Shown: in pieces, positions 59,541-64,000 of the stretch
Layout: each line of letters opens with the position of its first letter
Position numbering within the stretch: the stretch's first letter is position 1
Translations under genes and position numbers: made by a program
Assembly: GCF_900102815.1 (NCBI RefSeq)
Contig: NZ_FNGF01000002.1
Location: 682,001-746,000 of the forward strand
Direction of reading: 5' to 3'
Source: Glycomyces sambucus
Lineage (GTDB): Bacteria > Actinomycetota > Actinomycetes > Mycobacteriales > Micromonosporaceae
Length of the DNA: 64,000 nucleotides
The notes under the pieces: model-generated
The model's input: only the letters and a program-made list of their open reading frames with translations
Databases searched by the model: none
What the model was told of the DNA's origin: nothing

Positions 59541-61772
59541 CTACGGCCGACCGAGGGCGGCGGCCGTGGCGGTGCCGCGCAGGCCCGCGACGGGGCCCTC
59601 GTAGAGGACGCGGCCGCCGTGGCGGCCCGCGCCGGGGCCGAGGTCCACGACCCAGTCGGCGCGGCGGATCACGTCGAGGTGGTGCTCGATGACGACGACG
59701 GTGTGGCCGGCCTCCACGAGCCGGTCGAGGACGTCCACGAGCGTGTCGACGTCGCGCAGGTGGAGGCCGGTGGTCGGCTCGTCGAGGACGTACAGGGAGG
59801 GCTCGTCGGCGTCGCGCAGTTCGCGGGCGATCTTGACGCGCTGGCACTCCCCGCCCGAGAGGGTCGAGAGCGGCTGGCCGAGGCGCAGGTAGCCGAGGCC
59901 GACGCGGTCGAGGTCGCGCAGTCCTCTGCGGATGGCGGGTTCGGCGAGCCGTTGCAGCGCATCGGTGATGGTGAGGTCGTCGACGTCGGCGACGGTGAGG
60001 CCGTCGACGCGGTGGCGCAGGGTCTCCTCGGTGAAGCGGCGCCCGCCGCAGGTCTCGCAGACGGTCTCCTGGCCGTCCATGAACGCGAGGTCGGTGTAGA
60101 CGGTGCCGAGGCCCTTGCAGTCGGGGCAGCCGCCCTCGGAGTTGGCGCTGAAGTACTTGGCGGGCAGGCCGCTCGCCTTGGCGAAGAGCTTGCGAATGGG
60201 GGCGGCGATCCCGGTGTAGGTGATCGGGGTGGAGCGGCGGCCGGCGCCGACGGGGCGCTGGTCGACCACGATGGCGCCGTGCTGGTCCACGAGTTCGGCG
60301 GCGAGGCTGGACTTGCCGGAGCCGGCGACGCCGGTGAGGACGGTGAGCACGCCGGTGGGGAGGTCGACGGTGACGTCCCGGAGGTTGTTGCGATCGGCGC
60401 CCTTGACGGTGAGCGTGTCGCGGCCCCGGCGCGGCGCGGTGGTCGCGGGGGCGCGCCTCGCGAGCGCCTGCGCGGTCGGCGTGTCCGCCTCGCGGAGTTC
60501 GCCGTAGGTGCCTTCGAAGACCACGCGGCCCCCGGCGGCGCCCGCGCCGGGGCCGATCTCCACGATCCGGTCGGCGGCGGCCATGACGGCGGGGTCGTGC
60601 TCGACCACGAGCACGGTGTTCCCCTTGTCGCGCAGGCGGCCGAGGAGCCCGGTCATGGCGTCGACGTCGTGCGGGTGGAGGCCGACGGTGGGCTCGTCGA
60701 AGATGTACAGCATCTCGATGAGGCTGGAGCCCAGGTGCTTCACGGTCTTGATCCGCTGCGACTCCCCGCCGGACAGGGTGGTGGTGCCGCGGCCCAGGTG
60801 GAGGTAGCCGAGGCCGATCGCGTCGAGGGCGTGCAACCGCTCGGCCAGCGCGGCGGCGACCGGGGCGACGGACGGGTCCTCGATGGTCTCGACGAGGACG
60901 GCGAGTTCGGCGATCTCCATGAGCGCGAGCTCGGCGATGGTGCGGCCGTGGACGGTGACGGCGCGGGCCTCGGCGTTGAGGCGGTCGCCGCCGCACTCGG
61001 CGCAGGTGCCCGAGCGGGTGAACCGGTCGATGGCCTTCTGCTTCTGGTCGGAGATGTTGTCGCCGGTGCGCAGGTAGATCCGCTCGAACCAGGACACCAG
61101 GCTCTCGTAGTCGGCGGGCGGGGGCACGGGGAGGCGGTCGGCGTGCGCGCCGCCGAACAGAAGCGCCGTCCGCTCGTCCTCGGTCCACTCGCGCAGGGGC
61201 TTGTCGGGGTCGAAGGTGCCGATGTCGGTGTACTTGGCGTTCCAGTAGCCGCCTTCCGCGAAGCCGGGCAGGAGGATCGCGTTCTGGCGCAGGGACCGGT
61301 CGGGGTCGAGGAAGCGGCCAGTGTCGATCGCGACGGCCTCGCCGAGGCCCGAGCAGGCCGGGCACATGCCGGCGGGGTCGTTGAAGGAGAACCGGTTCGA
61401 TTCACCGAGGTGCGGGGTGCCGATGCGCGAGTAGAGGAGCCGCAGGTAGGTCCACGCGTCGGTGACGGTGCCGACGGTGGAGCGGGCGTTGCCGCCGAGG
61501 CGGCGCTGGTCGATGACGACCACCGGCGACAGGCCCGACAGCTCGTCGGCCTCGGGGCGGGTCCACTTCGGGAGCCGGTTGCGCAGGAACGGCGGGTAGG
61601 TCTCGTTGACCTGGGCGCCGGCCTCGGCCGCGATCGTGTCGAACACCAGCGAGGACTTGCCGGAGCCGGAGACGCCCGCGAACACGGTCAGGGCCCCGCG
61701 CGGCACGTCGAGGTCGACCGACCGGAGGTTGTTGGACCTGGCGCCGCGGATTCGGATCATTCGCTCGTTCAT
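59541..61772 (-). CDS. Short UvrA-like excinuclease ATPase (DrrC/UvrA2 type)
   Basis: The 743-residue protein has two ABC ATPase modules, each with P-loop and signature: GVSGSGKSSLVFD and LSGGESQRIKTVK in the first, GVAGSGKSSLAAE and LSGGECQRVKIAR in the second. Cys-x2-Cys zinc pairs lie in CPACSGLG, CAECGGDRL, CPDCKGLG and CETCGGRRF. It is about 200 residues shorter than housekeeping UvrA, as in the DrrC/UvrA2 group, some of which confer resistance to DNA-intercalating drugs. It starts at ATG 61772 and is divergent from a WYL regulator 62 bases away. Confidence 0.88.
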   Translation of the reverse strand: MNERMIRIRGARSNNLRSVDLDVPRGALTVFAGVSGSGKSSLVFDTIAAEAGAQVNETYPPFLRNRLPKWTRPEADELSGLSPVVVIDQRRLGGNARSTVGTVTDAWTYLRLLYSRIGTPHLGESNRFSFNDPAGMCPACSGLGEAVAIDTGRFLDPDRSLRQNAILLPGFAEGGYWNAKYTDIGTFDPDKPLREWTEDERTALLFGGAHADRLPVPPPADYESLVSWFERIYLRTGDNISDQKQKAIDRFTRSGTCAECGGDRLNAEARAVTVHGRTIAELALMEIAELAVLVETIEDPSVAPVAAALAERLHALDAIGLGYLHLGRGTTTLSGGESQRIKTVKHLGSSLIEMLYIFDEPTVGLHPHDVDAMTGLLGRLRDKGNTVLVVEHDPAVMAAADRIVEIGPGAGAAGGRVVFEGTYGELREADTPTAQALARRAPATTAPRRGRDTLTVKGADRNNLRDVTVDLPTGVLTVLTGVAGSGKSSLAAELVDQHGAIVVDQRPVGAGRRSTPITYTGIAAPIRKLFAKASGLPAKYFSANSEGGCPDCKGLGTVYTDLAFMDGQETVCETCGGRRFTEETLRHRVDGLTVADVDDLTITDALQRLAEPAIRRGLRDLDRVGLGYLRLGQPLSTLSGGECQRVKIARELRDADEPSLYVLDEPTTGLHLRDVDTLVDVLDRLVEAGHTVVVIEHHLDVIRRADWVVDLGPGAGRHGGRVLYEGPVAGLRGTATAAALGRP

Positions 61773-61785
61773 GGAGGCGACGGTA

Positions 61786-61826
61786 TGTGCAGATGCGGTC
61801 AGGTCTTGGCCGCAATCCGGTGCACA
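61786..61826. promoter_or_regulatory. TGTGCA/TGCACA dyad between UvrA-like and WYL genes
   Basis: Arms TGTGCA (61786-61791) and TGCACA (61821-61826) flank a 29-base centre that also contains GCGG and CCGC. It fills the 62-base divergent region and may bind the WYL regulator. Confidence 0.35.
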
Positions 61827-61834
61827 CTGAGGGC

Positions 61835-62908
61835 ATGCCAGATGTCACCCGCAGGATGCTCTCGCTCCTGGCGACGCTCCAGACCGGCCGCTCGTTCGGC
61901 GGCGGCGACCTCGCCGCGCGCATCGGGGTCAGCCCCCGCACGCTGCGGCGCGACGTCGACCGGCTCCGCGAGTACGGCTACCCGGTGGAGACGCGGCCGG
62001 GACCGGGCGGGCACTACCGGCTCACCGCCGGGGCCGCGATGCCGCCGCTGATGCTGGAGGACGACGAGGCCGTGGCGGTGCTGCTGGGCCTGGCCGCCCT
62101 GGCCTCGACCGGGAGCGCGGCGGAGGGGTCGGTGGACGAGGCCGCGACCCGCGCGTACGGGAAGGTGGAGCAGTACCTGCCCAAGCGGCTGCGGCACCGG
62201 ATCGCGCGGCTGCACGCGAGCCTGGACACCGGCGACGTGGCCGCGCCGAGCACGAGCGCGGGGTACCTGAGCGAGCTGGCCGACGCCATCGCGCAGCGGC
62301 GGGTGGCCGCGTTCGACTACCGGCGGGCGAACGGGGCGGCGTCCTCGCGGCGGGTCGAGCCGCACCGGCAGGTGCACCACCTCCAGCGCTGGTACCTGCT
62401 GGCGTGGGACCTCGACAAGGGCGACTGGCGGGTGTTCCGCACCGACCGGATCGACGCGCTGCGGGTGTCCACGACCGGGTTCGCGCCGCGCTCGGCGCCG
62501 CCGGCGCTGGACTACCTGGTGGAGGGCATCCGGGGGAACCGGGAGCGGGTGGTGTTCACGATCGCGGCGCCGGCGGGGCCGGTCGCGGAGGCGTTCCGGC
62601 ACGACACGGTGGAGCTGACGCCGATCGAGGACGGCGCGCGCACCCGCGTGGTGATGCACCAGGACTCGTGGGTGTGGCCGCTGGCGACGCTCGCGTCCCT
62701 CGACGCCGGGTTCACGATCGAGGCGCCGCTGCGGTTCATGGCCGGGTACCGGGGCTTCGCGGCGCGGCTCGCGGCGGCGGCGGGCGCCGACGCACGGCCG
62801 GAGGGAGACCGGTCGGAGGCTGCACGGTCTGAAGATGCACGGTCCGAAGAGGCACGGTCCGAAGAGGCACGGTCCGAAGACGCTCAGTCGGGGGCGTCGG
62901 GGAAGTAG
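61835..62908 (+). CDS. HTH-WYL transcriptional regulator
   Basis: The 357-residue protein has an N-terminal DeoR-like winged helix (MLSLLATLQTGRSFGGGDLA, GVSPRTLRRDVDRLREYGYP) and a WYL domain around residues 150-230 (RRVEPHRQVHHLQRWYLLAW with the WYL motif, and FRTDRIDALRV). WYL domains sense ligands, often single-stranded nucleic acid or metabolites in stress responses. The C-terminus carries five-residue repeats of the ARSEE type that run into the convergent FadR gene. ATG 61835 matches family starts. Being divergent from the UvrA-like gene, it is the likely regulator of that gene. Confidence 0.85.
   Translation: MPDVTRRMLSLLATLQTGRSFGGGDLAARIGVSPRTLRRDVDRLREYGYPVETRPGPGGHYRLTAGAAMPPLMLEDDEAVAVLLGLAALASTGSAAEGSVDEAATRAYGKVEQYLPKRLRHRIARLHASLDTGDVAAPSTSAGYLSELADAIAQRRVAAFDYRRANGAASSRRVEPHRQVHHLQRWYLLAWDLDKGDWRVFRTDRIDALRVSTTGFAPRSAPPALDYLVEGIRGNRERVVFTIAAPAGPVAEAFRHDTVELTPIEDGARTRVVMHQDSWVWPLATLASLDAGFTIEAPLRFMAGYRGFAARLAAAAGADARPEGDRSEAARSEDARSEEARSEEARSEDAQSGASGK
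62792..62881 (+). repeat. 15-bp tandem repeat in the WYL gene 3' end
   Basis: The best units, GCACGGTCTGAAGAT (62822), GCACGGTCCGAAGAG (62837 and 62852, identical) and GCACGGTCCGAAGAC (62867), are consecutive. Less conserved copies precede them from 62792. They encode ARSED/ARSEE pentapeptides. The array ends directly before the end of the convergent FadR gene (62884). Confidence 0.88.
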
Positions 62909-63582
62909 CTCAGGGACTCCTCCACGCCCAGGAGGTGGTTGGCCATGCGGACGCGGGCGGCCTCGGGGTCGCGGGCGCGCAGGGCCCGCCAGATCGCCAG
63001 GTGCTCCTCGTGGGTGCGGTGGAGGACGCCCTCCTCGCGGAGGCTGCGCCACAGGCGCTCGCGCACGGTGCGGCTGGCGAGGGCCTCGATCATGCCGATG
63101 AGCACCGGGTTCCCGGTGTGGGAGGCGATGATCCGGTGGAAGGCGATGTCGATCTCCATGAGGCGCTCGTGCGCGTCCGGGCCGCCTTCGAGGAAGGGCT
63201 CGGCCCCTTCGAGGAGGGCCTTGGCGTCGGCGAGCGAGCCGTCGGTGATGCGCACGGCCGCGAGCCGCGCGGCCTCGCTCTCGAGCAGTCGCCGCAGGGC
63301 GTGGACGTTCTCGGCGTGCCCCTCGCCGTGCAGGTCGACCACGAACCCCATGGGCGCCAGGAGCTGTGCGACGTCGAGGCTGGTGACGTAGGTGCCGTCG
63401 CCCTGCCGGGTGTTGAGCACCCCGAGGATCGACAGGGCGCGGACGCCCTCGCGCAGCGACCCCCGGGAGACGCCGAGGGTCTCGGCGAGCTCCTTCTCCA
63501 CGGGCAGCCGCTCGCCGGGGCCGAGGTCCCCGTTGAGGATCATGTGCTTGATGCCGTTGACGACATCGTCGGTGCGGGACAT
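62884..63582 (-). CDS. FadR/GntR-family transcriptional regulator
   Basis: The 232-residue protein has a GntR winged helix (residues 5-70; ELAETLGVSRGSLREGVRAL) and a helical FCD effector domain with the metal-binding pattern EIDIAFHRIIASHTGN and later HRTHEEHLAIW. ATG 63582 is chosen because homologues begin near MSRTDDVVNGIKHMI. It overlaps the convergent WYL gene by 25 bases at its 3' end and is divergent from the sugar ABC ATPase at 63811. A perfect operator in front of that ATPase indicates that it represses the transport operon in response to a sugar acid or sugar. Confidence 0.9.
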   Translation of the reverse strand: MSRTDDVVNGIKHMILNGDLGPGERLPVEKELAETLGVSRGSLREGVRALSILGVLNTRQGDGTYVTSLDVAQLLAPMGFVVDLHGEGHAENVHALRRLLESEAARLAAVRITDGSLADAKALLEGAEPFLEGGPDAHERLMEIDIAFHRIIASHTGNPVLIGMIEALASRTVRERLWRSLREEGVLHRTHEEHLAIWRALRARDPEAARVRMANHLLGVEESLSYFPDAPD

Positions 63583-63742
63583 GCCGCCAAGTATCGCCGA
63601 GGGGTGCATGTCCGCGCAAGAATCATCCGACCACTGGTGTCCCCGCTCCCACTCGGAGGAGTCGGCTCGCAGAGGGATTGAAGCCGCTTCCTGTTCCCCA
63701 AGAGTCGTATCGCATCCCAATGGCATCAACGTATTTCAATGG

Positions 63743-63771
63743 TTGACAGGTCATCGCCGCCTCACTACGAT
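63743..63771 (+). promoter_or_regulatory. Promoter of the sugar ABC operon at the window end
   Basis: TTGACA (63743-63748), a 17-base spacer and TACGAT (63766-63771) are close to the sigma-70 consensus. A perfect palindrome starts two bases after the -10 box, where a repressor would block initiation. Confidence 0.75.
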
Positions 63772-63772
63772 T

Positions 63773-63791
63773 CGATACATCTGATGTATCG
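63773..63791. promoter_or_regulatory. 19-bp palindromic operator (probable FadR/GntR site)
   Basis: CGATACATC, one central T and GATGTATCG form a perfect inverted repeat of 9-bp arms. It covers the expected transcription start of the ABC ATPase gene. The divergent FadR-type regulator is the only regulator nearby. Confidence 0.75.
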
Positions 63792-63810
63792 GCCACCTGT
63801 GGGAGGACCC

Positions 63811-64000
63811 GTGCCCGACCCGCTGCCCGCTTCACCGCCGCCCGCCAGCCCCTCGCGCAGCGCCTCGGCCGCCGCCCCGCGGGACGGCGCGCCCCTGCTG
63901 GCCCTGGAGGGGATCGCCAAGGGGTTCCCGGGCGTGCAGGCCCTGTCCGGGGTGCACCTGGAGCTGCGGGCCGGCGAGGTCCACGCGGTCGTCGGGGAGA
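63811..64000 (+). CDS. Sugar ABC transporter ATP-binding protein (partial)
   Basis: The first 63 codons are visible. After a Pro/Ala/Ser-rich leader of about 30 residues comes LLALEGIAKGFPGVQALSGV and HLELRAGEVHAVVGE, the beginning of an RbsA/XylG-type double ATPase of sugar ABC importers, just before the P-loop. GTG 63811 has GGGAGGA upstream. The rest lies beyond the window. It is under the promoter and operator at 63743-63791. Confidence 0.85.
   Translation, partial: MPDPLPASPPPASPSRSASAAAPRDGAPLLALEGIAKGFPGVQALSGVHLELRAGEVHAVVGE

Overview
The window is a piece of a high-GC actinomycete chromosome. Codon third positions are almost always G or C, GTG starts are frequent, genes are tightly packed, and the families present (PucR-type and WYL regulators, DUF2277, fused MrpAB, Hen1/Pnkp, STAND-TPR regulators) are typical of Actinomycetota. 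The exact genus cannot be fixed from sequence reading alone. No rRNA, tRNA, CRISPR, insertion sequence or prophage was seen. No stretch longer than 300 bases lacks a gene; the largest gaps (8941-9218, 37621-37878, 19733-19968, 63583-63810) hold hairpins, tandem repeats, promoters and operators described below.

Layout. 1-5.4 kb: tail of a sugar ABC permease and a zinc alcohol dehydrogenase, a LysR regulator, a RibD/DHFR-like protein, a DUF6069 membrane protein coupled to a hydrolase remnant, and a NarL-type two-component pair. 5.4-11.1 kb: a MATE exporter coupled to a phosphotransferase, an AlkZ-like winged-helix protein, a SUKH-4-like orphan immunity protein behind a 16-bp tandem repeat, and an MFS exporter. 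11.2-18.6 kb: a 3-hydroxybutyrate/acetoacetate utilisation cluster (3-hydroxybutyrate dehydrogenase, MHS-type importer, GAF-PucR regulator, thiolase, acetoacetyl-CoA synthetase), which would convert 3-hydroxybutyrate to two acetyl-CoA. 18.6-25 kb: a lipoprotein, an RDD protein, MarR/monooxygenase and TetR/aldo-keto reductase pairs with visible operators, and a membrane M28 peptidase.

25.2-31.2 kb: a complete mrp Na+/H+ antiporter operon (A with B fused, then C, D, E, F, G), nearly every junction a stop/start overlap. 31.3-37.6 kb: a five-gene sugar operon on the minus strand (two permeases, binding lipoprotein, Gfo/Idh/MocA oxidoreductase, DUF6807/PmoA-like protein) under a LacI regulator, with matching operators in front of both transcription units. 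37.9-45.7 kb: a Tat-secreted NlpC/P60-like protein, a STAND-TPR regulator, a secreted repeat-tailed protein, and a C4-dicarboxylate module (DctA plus a DcuSR-type sensor pair).

45.7-50.9 kb: an MFS exporter whose transcript appears to end with an 11-codon peptide gene, divergent from a second STAND-TPR regulator with two helix-turn-helix motifs. This is the best candidate in the window for an undescribed system, possibly peptide signalling. Then come a phosphotransferase behind another 16-bp repeat array and DUF2277. 51-58.6 kb: two more RibD/DHFR-like proteins, a CobW-type metallochaperone GTPase, and an RNA-repair operon (Hen1, Pnkp, nucleotidyltransferase). 58.6-64 kb: two DUF6220-like paralogues, a short UvrA-like ABC protein divergent from a WYL regulator, and a FadR-type regulator divergent from a sugar ABC ATPase that runs off the window. 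The promoter of that ATPase carries a perfect 19-bp operator.
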